From Oreohelix idahoensis (taxonomy: Eukaryota; Mollusca; Gastropoda; Stylommatophora; Oreohelicidae), in NCBI GenBank assembly GCA_024509875.1, contig JAMPIV010014146.1, positions 53,979-117,978 on the forward strand: a stretch of 64,000 nucleotides of DNA, in the 5' to 3' direction. Both the position numbers and the translations under genes were made by a program. This document shows positions 34,443 through 50,452 of this stretch, one piece after another (position 1 is the first letter of the stretch; each line of letters starts with the position of its first letter). Under the pieces are notes generated by a model. The model saw nothing but the letters and a program-made list of their open reading frames with translations. It did not search any database and was not told the origin of the DNA.

Positions 34443-34945
34443 ATTCCATGCGCCTAGAATGACGGGGAAAAATCTGCTTTTTCTTTTTCTTATGTGTCGC
34501 CCGCCGAAGTAGAGTACCCACCAACCGCGGTAAGCTGGTTAGGTAATGGTGGAGCAGGCAATGTTTAGGGCACCTTTTCTAGCCCCTTCCTCATGCCATG
34601 GAGGGGAGCAGTGCTTTCCTAAAGAGGGCTGCTCAGACACTCAGGGGGTTGCCGAATCCCACTGCTGCTCCGATCAGTGGAAGAAGACCATATGGCCTAA
34701 GCCGCCTGTGTGTAGGTCTGCGACTACAACTGCCAGCGTACCCACGCCTGCCGCTTCGCCGCTCGCCCATCGCCACAGGACTTGTTGTGAGTGGATGGAT
34801 GAATGGATGAAAGAGTGACTTGCGCAGTGATTTGGATTAAAGTGAGGAAGAGTTGTGCAATTCGTCGACCTCACTCTCTCGCCTGGGTCCATCTCGAGAT
34901 TACGGGTGGTGATCTCGAAACATACGACCTCAGGGGGGATATGCA

Positions 34946-36100
34946 CACGTCATATAAATCTTAAGATCTAACAAGGCAAAATATAAAGTCTGAGAGATTT
35001 GCGGTTCGGGTCGCCTACTGATTTCTACGTGTATATGAGTTGCGGAAGAGCACAGTCTAGGTCCCCACCAGATCTCTATTTGAAGTGAGCACTCACACAC
35101 CGGATCTCAAAAGAATACCAAACTCAGGTGATCACCGCCCACTCAACCCACACACAAGTGTCTACCCAAACAGAATACATCCAAACCCCAATAACAGGGA
35201 ACCACCTGCCGACTATAACATCAATATGTAGGGGGGGGGGTCATTAACGCCAACTGCGGGGGGCGGGGATACACACGAGATCCGCAACGAACTTCCACCT
35301 ATATTATACACCGCAGGACCACATTGACAACAGCTATCACCTCACAGATAACTGGAATATAAATATAACCCTAACTTGATCAATAGAAATATAAAGTCGT
35401 ATGACGCCATAAACAACCAAAAGGGTAGAGTTTTCTTATTCAAGCGGTGGGGATGGGGGGGGTACATTACTGCAATTGTCGAAAGTACTCAAAAAATGTG
35501 TGTTATATTTCCCCAGGGGGGGGTAGATTTAAAGTAAGTGAGTTAATTAATGTTTCATAAATAATAAATGGGGGGATATTATAATTATAAGTTGTATTAA
35601 ATAAAATAATACTTATGTATATGAATATAGAAGCTAGTTTATGGTAGGATTACTTCCTCATACTTTCCAAAATACATAGCTGTAGCTTTTTTAAAGGTCG
35701 AACTTTACTTAGTGTTCATTAAAAAAGTGTTTTTGTCATAGGTTTTGTGCATGTTAGGTGGGGGTATAGGTGTTATTGCGGCGGGGATGGTAGAATTTTA
35801 TAATAAATTCGCAGTTTGGTATAAAGGAACTAATCACGGTCTCACAAGCCCTAGAAAAAGACATGCTTGGTGGGGCACGCTGAGGATTTCTACATTTTGT
35901 CATTCGGTTGTAATTCCGCTGTTCAATGTAGGTAATTGGTTTCTTTTGAGGGTAAGATTATTCGCCAGTGGGGTTGTATGGGCAGTACTCTACATGATTT
36001 GCTCGAGAGACGGAATGGAGTGTGTACAACAGGTATCTTTTTATATAATGGCATTGAAGCTCAACACAAAACCAACTAAGGGGGTAGTGTAGGTACTTGA
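34946..36100. other. No gene; transition into abnormal block
   Basis: Unassigned sequence in which short poly-G runs start to appear (35229-35238, 35455-35462, 35516-35523). A 115-codon frame at 35745-36092 (+) has no recognisable motif. Confidence 0.45.
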
Positions 36101-38300
36101 ATGCAGAGGTCTATGAGAGTAAGGTGGATGATTTATAGTGGGTGCCCATTAGATCAACCGGGGGCAGCATATGAACGGGTGAGAGCGTTTGACCCTGCCC
36201 CGAACAGGTGCCTCGAATCAGGAGGACCGCTGGGCGAGGGATCGCGCTTGTGATCGAGCGGGGCAGGAGTATTGCGAGGTTCGTAATTGGGCAGGATGTG
36301 ATAGGTATCGTTATAGTTGGAAGGAGGGACGATTCTTGTGCACAGTTTCGATAGGCATTGCTAATGAGGAAGGTCATTCCGCGGGGATAATACTCTCTGT
36401 TGTAGGCGTGTTGGTTCGATTGCGGGAGGTCCAATCGGTGGTGTTCGCGATACTTCTGTTGTACAAAGGCTCGCCCTAAGTTGGATTGTTATACGGATCC
36501 CTGTTAAACATTGAGGCACAAGCAGGCTGGGTAGGCAAGGATGAACGATTGCGATCGTAGGCGCTCAATGCTTGAACAGGGTAAACGGTGTCACTAATAT
36601 CGTAAGGGGGGCGTGGTCTATAGGGGGTTCGGCACTTTTGCATTTATATATTCATACCCGAGCGAGTGTATTTGGGTCTTGTGCTGGAGTGGTGACTGGT
36701 ATGGTTATAGTACACATAGTGTCAGTTTGTGAAGCGTGGGGGGGGGTGGGAGGCCATGTAGGACATCGGGGCCTTTGAAGTGCGTGTGTGTGGTTTAGGG
36801 CTGCCCGATGTGTTCTAACTTTTATTAATGGTGGGGATGGCTTGATGCCGGGGGAAATGATAAGGCTGCTTGATGATGTTGTGACTTCGGACCCTGGGCG
36901 TTATGTCAGTTGCTTGATTGGGTACACGTGCCAACGTCAGGGGGGTTGGTGAGGGTGGGGTTATTGTAGTAGTATACGCTTGTTGCACGTGATGAACTGT
37001 CGGGGGTCTGATGCCTGGAAGAGTGGGAGCTGGTAATTGTGCCGATAGGGGGGTTGGTGGGTGGGTTTGTCAGGGAGTCATTGTGGGGGCGTGGGGTCCT
37101 GGCTCGTTTAGCTTTGCCAGTACTCAACGCTGATTGCCATAAGGATGGGCCACGCGTCGTGCGAATGCATCGCTAGCTTCAAGGCAGAGGTTTTATTTCA
37201 CGGGTGGTACTTTTCTTTGGGATGCTTTCGGTTCCGGTTGTCATCTGACGTGTAGGTTGGGGTGGTATCTGGGTTCGAGGGAGTTTGTATGTGGGGGTTG
37301 GGATGTGTTGGTGTTGTAGATGGGGTGGTTTGTAGGTTCATTATACGGTAGGATTTGTTTTGCCATTGGCTGTGGTTTTGACTGGTATGATGTCTACGTG
37401 CAATGGTTTTATGTGTACCCACTTTGGGGTGTTTTAAGGGCGATTGTTTTTGGGTCAGTCTGAACCGGTTGATGGTTTTCGGTTTGATGTTGTGGAGTTA
37501 TACGAGGGCTGTCATTTTTGAATGGAGGTAGAGTTGCAATTCAGGGTGGGGTTTGTTTTATTTTGTGTGGTGGGATTGTATATTTTAGGTGGGATTTGTT
37601 GGGATGTTTATTTTTTGGTTGGCTTTTGGTTTACTTAGGGGTTTGTGGGTTTTGAGAGATTGGTACGGTATCACGTCTTTTTTATGTAAACATTTGGGAT
37701 AGTAGGTTTTGTAGGAGAAAGGTAGTCATGATGAAAATGTGTATGTTATGCCAAACCTAGATTGGAGGTAGGTTTGAGTTGGGTTTGGAGGGATTTGGGT
37801 GTCGGTTAGTAGGATTTTATTGTGGGGGACTTAGTTTTTGGTTTTTTTTTACTGGATCCTTTTGTTAGGTTAATGGTTAGGTTTTAGGTATCTTTTTGAA
37901 GTGGGGGGTGTTTTTGGGAGGTGTTTTCTAATGGTCGGGTTGGGGGAGGTAGAATGTTGGGGGGGGTGGGGTGGGGGGAGGGGGGTTGGGGATTGGTGGG
38001 GGGTTGTGGGGGTTATGGTTTTTTTTTTTGTTGTTATTAGAGTGGATGGGGGTAAGGCGTTGGACCGGGTTATTGGGAAAGGGTGGTTGTGTCTGACTGT
38101 GGATTAAATGAGGTGGATAGTCGCTAGGATTGGGTAGCACTATCTTGGTTTTAGCGGGAGGCTGAGATGAGGTTAGTTTGCGTGGGGGTACGATTAAGTC
38201 CACGGCGAGGTAGTGGTAACTTCACTGTGGGGTTTGGATGGATTGTTGGATTAGGTAGTGGGGTGTTTATGTTTTTCAGGTTTGTGCTTTGTTTTAGGGT
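36101..38300. other. G/T-biased block
   Basis: About 2.2 kb increasingly rich in G and T on the plus strand, especially after 36900, with many GGGG runs and almost no C from 37440 to 38100. Minus-strand frames are Pro/Asn/Thr-rich because of composition. No gene, repeat family or mobile-element motif is visible. Confidence 0.6.
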
Positions 38301-41300
38301 ATTCTTTTTTGTGTGTTTCCAGGCTTTTGTTATTTTTTTTTTTGGAAAGGTTTGTTTTGAGTAATTTTTTTGATTTTTTGCGGTTTTTTTTTTGTCCACC
38401 CCGGTAGGTGTGAAAAAAACCCCCAGTCGCCCACCCATCCTGTAGTTTTCACCCCCCCCCCCTGTTGTTTTTTTGGGTTTTTTGCTCGTTTTTTTTTTGT
38501 TTTTTTTTTTTTTTTTTGGACGGCTTTTGTTTTTTGTTGTTTGGTTTTTGTTTTATGTTTTGTCTTGTTCTTTTTAAAAAAAATGTTCCCCCCCCCCCCC
38601 CCCCCCCCCCCGGGGGAGGGTGTTTCCCCAACCCCCCCCACCCCCCCGCCCCCCCCCCCCGGTAAAAAACTTTGATATTTTTGTTGAGATACTGTAGCCT
38701 AATCTTGACTTTTTTTTATTTGTCTTTTTAATCTGGATAAAAAAACACTTTATCCCCCCCACCCCATTGCATTGTCAAATACGGCTGATTTTTAACATGT
38801 GGGCTGCTTTCGAAGTTTTCCAAACTGTTGAAGTGTGGGGCTCAGGTGGTACCCCCCCCCCCCCCTGACCCTTCACTTGGTTACCCTTTAGTGGGGTTAA
38901 AAAAAGAAATAAAAAAAAATATGGGGGTCTGTAGGGGGGGGGGGGTGGGTTTCATACGGTGTGCGGGTACATATTTGTGTTTTTTATTTTTTTTTTTCCC
39001 CCCGATTGGGTTTTTTTTTTTTTTTAAAGTTTTAAAGTTTGTTTTTTTTTTAAAAACCCCCCTTTCAATTACCTAAATTCCCCCCCCCCTAAATCATTTG
39101 ATTATCTTTTAATGGGGGGGTTCTTGATACATTAAAGCTATAAGGAATGAAAGTTCCTGGCTCTCTGCCTGAAGTGAGAATTGTGCTGTTCGAAGTTTTT
39201 TTTTTTTTTTTTGGGGGTGGGTTCTTAGTGTTTTTTCTCCCCCTAGGGGTCGCCCGTTTCTTATAAATCGTTTATTTCATCCATAACAACAGGATTTTTT
39301 TCCCTACCCAATCCCCCCATTAATAACACCCCTATAGTTTACCACACCCCCGCCCCCCCCCCCGGGGGGGGGTTATGTGATTTACCCCCCCCGAATGGGG
39401 GGCCCCCCCGGTTCCCCCCACTAATATCCCCAATCCCCCATTTCCCCCCCCCCTATAAGACACCCCCCGGGGGTGGGGGGCGGGGGATGGGGAGAACTCA
39501 ATGGGGGAAAAAAGCAAAAAAAAAAAATAATTGGAAAAAAAAGAACCCCAATCGATAATGTTTTCCTTGGGGGGGGGGGTTTGTGAAGGAGAAGTATTAA
39601 GTGGACTCCCCATGTTGTATTCATACAATGGGCGGACTTTTAAAAGGAATAAATCTATGTACAGTTTTTTTTGTTTCACTGTTTTTTTTAAAGGGATATA
39701 CATCAACATTTAAAAGGTTTTGTCCCCCGCCCCCCCCCCACCCCCCTTCCCAACCCCCTCCCCCTGTGAATTGTGGGGGGGGGGGGGGGGGGGTGTGAGC
39801 TAGTACTTGACTTCCGAAGGACTAAAAAATAAGATTAAAATAGGTGTGTGAACATATGGGATAATGGGATAGAATAAAAACAAAGTCACAAAACTGGGAA
39901 GAACAGAAAAAAATAGGCCCCCCCCCCCCCCCCCCCCCACCTATGCTATGGCCACCCCCGGGGGGGTAGCCCCCCCACACCCCTGAAGGGGAAAAAAAAG
40001 AGTGAGCCCACTCCCCTTTTGCTGCTGAACCCCCCCACCCCCTCCCCCCCCCCCCCCCCAATTATTGGGGGGGGCAGGGGGGGGGGGGGGGGGGGGGTTA
40101 TTATGTATCGCCAGGGGGGAATCGAATCAAATAAGCATTATTTTGTTTTGCTGTTCTCGTTCTGTAATTGTGTGCGTGGCCACCCCCCCCCCCCCTCTGT
40201 AGGGGGGGGGGTGGGGTCAGCAGGGGGTTGGTGCAAGCGGTCTGGCTCTGGTGCTCGGGCCCGTGGGTTGCACCCCCTTTTCCCCCCCCCCCCCCCCCCG
40301 GCCCCGCTTTTGGGGTGCCTGGGGTTTTCCCGGTTTTTTGTTGGTTTTGTTATCTTCCCCGGGCCTGCCCCCCTTAGGTGCCATTTCAACTTACAGTTTT
40401 TTGGTGGTGGACAGTGTTATTTTGGTTGTCATTTGTCCCCCCACGGCCCAACAAATATAAAATAGAGGTGGCCGGCCCCTTGGGCCCCCCCGCCCCCCTG
40501 TGGAGCCCCGTTGGAAGGCCCGAGACCCCCCCCCTTGGTTTAAAACCCGCATAAAGAGAAAAAAAATTGTTGTGGGGGGGGGGGGGGTTGGCCCCCCCCC
40601 CCCCCGGGGGGGGGGCCCCCCCACTAAGCCTTACCAAAAGTTGTTTTTTTTTTTACTCGGGGGGAGGGGGGGGGGTGTCCTTTTGCCCCATAATTCGTTG
40701 GTTGTCTAAATATCCACAGCTGAGTAACGACTTTTGCATGTTTGGGGGGGGGTTTGTAACAAAATGAAAGGAATTTCCATTTCAGAAAAAGGGCCCCCCC
40801 CCCCCCCCGTTCCCCCCCTCCTCCCCAATGGGAGACTGGGGGGGGGGGTCCCTGGGGGGTGAGGGGGGGGGGGTTTGTTTTTTTTAGGAAATGTGAATCC
40901 CCCCCCACCCCACCCCCCAAAAAAAGGTTTGTTTTTTGTTTTTTTTTTTTTTTTCCCCCCCCAAAGACAAGAATTACACTGGAAAAAAAAATAATAAAAA
41001 AAAAAAAAAAATCGGAAAAAATCCTATTGGTAAAAAAACGTATATTCTTGGTTTGGTTTTCGTATTAAGCCGCCCCCCTATCAGGAAATTTTTTCGTTTG
41101 CCCCCCCTGATTCCAATTTTTGTTGTTCAATGGGGGTTTTTTTTTTTTTGTTTTTGTTTTGAGTTCCACCCCCCCAATTATTTATATTATATATTTTACA
41201 TGGGGGGTGGGGGGGGTGTAAAATGACTAAAAATAAACATTGATGGGCCCCCGTATTATATTGTGGGGTATTGGCTACTTATCTACAAGTTTATTGTAGT

Positions 41301-43660
41301 TTAAAAACCCAAACCCTTACTGGTCCCCTGCCCCCCCCCCCTTTCCCACTCGTGGGGGGTTTACCCTGTGATGCAAGGGGGTGCCCCCCCCCTGTCATGC
41401 CCCCCAAAATTCAAATATAATCTCTCATTGAAAAACTTCTATATTCCCCAGAAAACGGTATCCCCTCCCCTCCTTGTTTTTCTTTGTTATCTTTTAAATA
41501 ATTTGCGCCCCCTGGTTTTACGATACATTTGGGGGGGGGGCCTTGCCAGTCGGGTAAGGCTACCCCCTATGATGGGGGGGGCCCCCCCGGGGGGGGGGGG
41601 GTCATTTTTTATGCCGTCTTTCCCATCTTTCCCATGATCCCCCAGGGGCCAGTAAAATACAGGAGCTTGTTGCGGTCGTTTTTTGTTGGACCCAAAGGGG
41701 GTCAGTCTTTTGTGGGGGGGGGGGGGAACTTTGCAAGTTGGCAGCCCAACCAATAGCTTGACATAAAGCGTTGCGATCGGGAACAAAATCAAGCGAACCC
41801 CCTGGAAAAAGAATAAAAAATTGATGTAAACCACCTTCACGTGGTTCTGCTCCCCCCCCCCAACTCAGTACTGTTTTTCGACCCCTTTGACAGTATACTC
41901 GACTACACATCCCCCGTCTTCTGGATAGACGAAGTACGAGATCCCCGGGCCCCGCCGAGGAATGGCTTAAAACACGGCCCTTAAAAATGGGGGGGGCCGG
42001 GGGGGTATTATGTGTTGATCCGATAAAATTCCCCGGGGGGGGGGGGGGGGTATTCTTTGAGGTATCCCCCCACCCCCCCCCCCTTTTTTTTTTTTTTTTT
42101 TGGACTGACATATCCACCATTCGCCAAATTTTTACACCCCGTCATTTGAAGGGGGGAAATGAACAGGTAATAGTGACCCCTTTTTTTGAAGGGGGGGGGG
42201 GTGTCAATAGTATAAATTGAAATACAGACCAGAATAAATCCATTAACAAAAACTGAATAGATGATATTGAAAAAAAACACACATTTTAAGAAGAAAGATA
42301 AGTTTCCCTTTTTTTTTTTTGTATTATCATTTAACAGGACAAAATTTTTTTTATAAATTGTTATTTTTTTAAACCCGTTTGTGGGGGCCCCCACCCGGGG
42401 CTCGGGGGGGTTGGGGGTTTGTTTTTTTCAACGGATAATAGCTATGGGCTAGTAAAAATCAGAAATAAAAATCAGTCCCCCATTTGTATTTTGGAAGCAC
42501 CTTGTTTGGGGGGGGGGGGGGGGGGGGGGCAAGTATGGAAGCCCCCCCCCCAAAACCACCAAGTAAGACTCGTTCTGTCCCCCCCAGGCCTCCTCTTCCC
42601 CCCCGTTCCCGAAGCCCCCCCCCTCCCCCACTTGTAATGATATTGATATCCAAAAAGGTTGATAATGAGATTGTATGAAATAGAAGTTTTCTTCCCCAGC
42701 CCTCCCTTTTTTTATTGGTTTCTGATTTTAACAGAACCACCCATGACCAATGCCATCAGTTTATACCAATGCCCAAAACCCCTATTGGTAATATGGTCCC
42801 CCCCCCGGGGGGGGGTTTTGCCACCCCATGAGACAAGAAATAACCAATTCGAACAATAACCCGGGGTTTATTTTTTGGGGGGGGGGGGGGGGTCTGGGGG
42901 GGGGCCCCCAGCGCCAAAAATGGGGGGGCCTTTTGACCCCCCCATGTGGGGCCCCCCCCCCGCTCTATTTTGTTTTGGAAGACTTGCCCCGGCCGTTGAA
43001 CCCCCCCCCCCCACTGGGGGGGGGGGTGGCTGTTGTTTGTTTTTTTGTTTTTTTCAACAAAACTGCTGCCCCCAAGTTCCCCCCCCCCCCATGAGAACCC
43101 CCAATCACAAACCCCCCCCAAAACCAACACATACAACTGACCTAGGGATGCTCCAATTAAATCCCTACGACGATTGGGGGGTCTTTCAAAAGACCCCCCC
43201 ACTTGGGGGGGGGAAATTAGTTCCCCCCCCCCCCCCCTGCCCCGCCCCCCCCCCCTCTACCCACCAAAGGGGGTCCCTGGGGGGTGTTTTTTTTGGGAAA
43301 AATCCCCCCCCTGGGTTTTTCCTAACCAGAACCCACAGGTTTCCCTTTCCCACACCCCCACTCGGCCAATAAATCAACCCCCATAAAAAATAAGTATGAG
43401 TTTTTCCACCACCCGTTTTTTTTTCCCCCCCTCCCAAACTCCTCCCCCAAAAACCCGCCCACCCCTGCATTGAACCCCAGTTTTTTTTTTCTTGGTGGTT
43501 TTTTTTGGGGGTGGGGGGGGCCCCCCCACCAACAGGGGGGGGGGGGAGCTTCCCCCCCCCCTTTTTATTTTGACGGGGGAGTGATATCGCCTCCCCCCCA
43601 CCTTTTTTTATTTTCCCCCCCCCTTGGGTTTTTGCCCACACTGTTCCCTTTATCGACACT
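38301..43660. other. Homopolymer-dominated block
   Basis: About 5.4 kb in which runs of 8-25 identical bases (G, C, T and A) alternate with short ordinary stretches; C runs often abut G runs (for example 39351-39371, 40594-40621, 41581-41600). Gly- and Pro-rich frames on both strands are artefacts. None of the repeat families in the rest of the window is recognisable here. This looks like a low-quality consensus or a collapsed region rather than genuine biology. Confidence 0.75.
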
Positions 43661-44460
43661 CACTCCTACCACTGCCCCCGCTTCAACCCCACCATCCTAG
43701 AAGACCACCTCTGTGGCGGTGCCCCCCACCCCCCGTCCCCCCTCGCGATCATTGCCGTTGTCCTTTTTTCCCTTCCCCACTCCCCCATCTCTCCCTGAGG
43801 ACCTCCCCCTCACCCCACCCCCACCCCCCCCACCCCCCCACCCCCCCCCCCCCACCCCCACCCCCCCCCTCACCATCCCAATCACAATCTCTGCCCCCCT
43901 GCCATCATTGTCCCTCCAAGAACCCCCACACAGTACAAAGAAAGAAAGCCAGGCCCTCAATGAGACCCATTATATCCCATCCCACCAACATATGAGGTAA
44001 GTAGTTTTTACTCACTTAAAAGACCCATTCGCTATTGCCACTGACAACTGACATTCAACTCATAGTAGCAAATCCATCACACCCCCATCATCTCCCCACT
44101 TATTCTCCCCCCCAGGACCAAGTTATTGCCCCATAACACCCTCCCATCCCCCCCATCTAACCCCTTCCCCCCGACCCCCGTAAGGAACGCCACAGACAAC
44201 GGGCGCCGCCACCCACACTTCCATAAGATCCAATACCCTTCGACACAGAGGTTCCTGACTTTTTTTGGGCGGTTAGGCGAGTCCCCCCTCCTCTTTGCGC
44301 CATCCCCCCCCACGCCCACTCTCCTTGCGGTTATCCACTTCCACAATCTCCCCCCTTTTCTGCCCGCCCCCCTCCCCCTGCCCCCTTGTGTTGTTGCCGG
44401 CTGCAGGGCGGAACAAGAGGGCGCGTTTCTATTTATCCCCCCCCTCTTCTATTAACCTTC
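43661..44460. other. C-rich block
   Basis: C-biased sequence (CCACCCCC, CCCCCATC and similar) with poly-C runs and almost no G until 44150. Frames here are Pro/Thr-rich. It looks like a transition out of the homopolymer block. Confidence 0.6.
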
Positions 44461-46329
44461 GTGTTATTTTTTAATCTGTCCTCAGTCTGTTGTAATTGTG
44501 ATACGTGGAATTGATCTTTGGCTTAGGGTGCCGTTATAGGTTGCGCACTCCGAAACCGGGGCGTTTTATTCTTGCGTGCGTTCTAGGCCGTGTGTTTGCT
44601 GTGTGAGTTTGTCGTTATGGTGTAGTGACGATTCTTCATAGTTTTTATTATTTTGGGGCTGTTATGTTTATTTGTAACGTGTCCGCTGCGTCGACGTTCG
44701 TGGTGCCGGGTCAGTATTGGTTGGCGTTTTTGGGTGCGTGGTTCGTTTTATTAGTATTGTGTAATTTTTTTATGGGGGTAACCATACTGGTTGGGGCGGA
44801 TGGAGTTATCTTTGAAAGTAGATGTTTGGAGGGGAGGATGGGGTATGGTGGGCTTTTTTCCTAAAGTAGTAGATGACCAGTGGTTAAATCAGTGGGTGTG
44901 TGCGTTTGAGTGCGTATCTCGTTTACAGTCCGTTTACTGTCTGTATGTATTTTGTATCGAGTGCACGTTCGTAGGTTCTTGTTTTCTGTCATTCATTTTA
45001 TTGTATATATTTGTAGTGATGTCACCGGATGGCCTACGTTAACGCAAGCTATCACGTTAACAGTAGTTATAAGAATAGTAAAAGATCTTGAGCAAGACTA
45101 GCTAGTAACAAAAATAACACTAGTCGAACATAACCAATGAAATCGTCGATGGCTATTTTTGACAACAGCGGTCAGAGCAGAGTTCAGTCACGCAGTACAC
45201 AGTTCAGTGATGCAGACGTGTCCAGGGGAGGTTTTTCAACCTTAGTGCGGACCCGTGTTTTTTAAAGGTTGTGTGATTAACCTCTAGGCGAGGTAACAAA
45301 CTGGGAAACTTCATGTTATCACAGGATATATTATTCTAGGATATTATTCTAGGAGATTGTGGTTTCCAGTATTTTGGCAAGTATTTACACGATTAGTGTG
45401 ATCTCGATGTATAATAGAATAATTACTCTACTAAGTTATGTATGATTGAGACTCTAGGCGAAGCCTATCGACATTTATAGAAGAGCTCAAGCAGACATGT
45501 TATTTATGACGATTTCTTTTTACAAAGGCATCCTGATTTATGTAAACAACAATCGATCTGGCCGCTGGAAGCCAGGATATTGGGTTATGTAATTGAACTT
45601 TGCAATTTGTCCCTTGGACTCCTTCATTAAACAGTTTTTTCATGATTTGTAGCTATTACTTACATCATGTATGTTGAGTATGTAAGCCCTGATAGGATAC
45701 AACTGATCAATGACAACCTGCGGTGAGTAGAAAGGATCTGGCCTTGAGCAACCTTCATTTGAGTAATCACATCTCTGGCAGTCGCCAGTTAACACTCATA
45801 AGATAAATCTGTAAACCAGTAACCACTACGATCCCTTTGGGAAAATTTAATAACATTGAACTCAGAAGAAATATTTGATACCTGTCACAGAAGGTTTTTC
45901 ATGGTGTCAAGGTTTGGCTTATAAACTTGATAGATTGCTGTAACGGTCACCTACATCACATAGTGCCGGCACCAGCGGTAACAGTGGGATAATTTGTTAG
46001 AGAAGCTTTCCAATGCTGTGTTTAGAAGGTTTGCTGTTACAAAGTTTCGAAGTCATCAGTCATCAGCGTTTCCCTTTCCGCTCCCGATAGAGCACGGCGC
46101 CCACAGCTGGCCATCTTACTGGAAGCATGCACCAAAGTATTCAAGCCTTGTGCAGCTGTGGTGTCTGTAGCAATTTATTTTACTTGATGAGGTTCTCAGT
46201 CTCATGCACAATCTTATATTAGTCGACTTTAACGAGGTTCATAATGGGTCGGTATTCCTACTCTCTCTTTATTTATATAACATAATAGCCCCTTCCGTCA
46301 TAACTGGCTAAGGAATTGCGCCCCTGGGG
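44461..46329. other. No recognisable gene
   Basis: 44461-45040 is again G/T-biased. From about 45060 ordinary AT-rich sequence resumes. I find no gene or repeat copy here. Confidence 0.45.

Positions 46330-48500
<2,171 letters not shown>

Positions 48501-48533
<33 letters not shown>
48501..48533. repeat. (TA)n, right flank of Tc1
   Basis: About 16 TA units, the continuation of the tract at 46861-46972. Confidence 0.9.
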
Positions 48534-48535
<2 letters not shown>

Positions 48536-48986
48536 TGTAACTCATTCCTCCTATTAAACCCGATTAGGTATATCATAGCTGCGTATTTAGTTGTTTGAAA
48601 AAATTACTTCTTCAGTCTTACGTTTGTCGTTTGTCCGTTTCATTTAATTTGTAACTCATTCATAGCCAACTACTCTTTTTACACATGTCTTCATTATATG
48701 TCTTTGTGTCTCTGTTGTGTTCAATTGTCGGGTCTTTGTTTATCAGTTATTTCTGCCTTCAACACCCCCCCCTCCCCCCACCAGTTTGTTTATATCTATT
48801 TAAGATGCGCAAATGTATGTTTCTTTTACGATCTCACATATTATGTCTTATTTACCGTGACGCGGCTTTTGTCTGTGCGTCTATCTCTATACATGCATCT
48901 CTCCGTGTTTACTTTTTATTGCCACTTCTATCAGTTCCTTGTATATCTTATTCTACCACCCTTGCTCCCTGTCGCTGTTTTTCCGA

Positions 48987-49022
<36 letters not shown>

Positions 49023-49046
49023 GTCCTTCCCTTCGTCTCTGTGTGG

Positions 49047-49051
49047 GTTCT
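49047..49051. repeat. Target duplication, left
   Basis: GTTCT, repeated at 55607-55611 on the other side of the LTR element. Confidence 0.85.
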
Positions 49052-50393
<1,342 letters not shown>

Positions 50394-50412
50394 TAGCCCC
50401 CACCTTTCCTAG
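50394..50412 (-). other. Polypurine tract
   Basis: On the minus strand AGCTAGGAAAGGTGGGGGCT lies directly before the 3' LTR; a purine-rich run here primes plus-strand DNA synthesis in LTR elements. Confidence 0.8.
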
Positions 50413-50452
50413 CTGTGACTTGTCATAGCTGACGTGTAAACCCCTGCTGTGG

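Larger units (their letters stand above)
31463..34945 (-). mobile_element. Near-full-length LINE with endonuclease, RT and zinc finger
   Basis: A non-LTR retrotransposon on the minus strand. From 5' to 3' it has a leader (34945-34443), an endonuclease frame, a linker/RT frame, an RT/C-terminal frame, and a 3' end with GTCTTCATCACCCGTGATGG. The 31-bp trailer beyond the last stop is short. Three frames instead of one show it is dead as assembled. The right boundary is approximate. No target duplication was found, probably because the 3' side abuts the LTR fragment. Confidence 0.85.

Noticed and set aside
38151..44346. Many Gly- and Pro-rich frames on both strands
   Set aside because: They follow the poly-G and poly-C runs and have no recognisable domains; sequence quality is doubtful.
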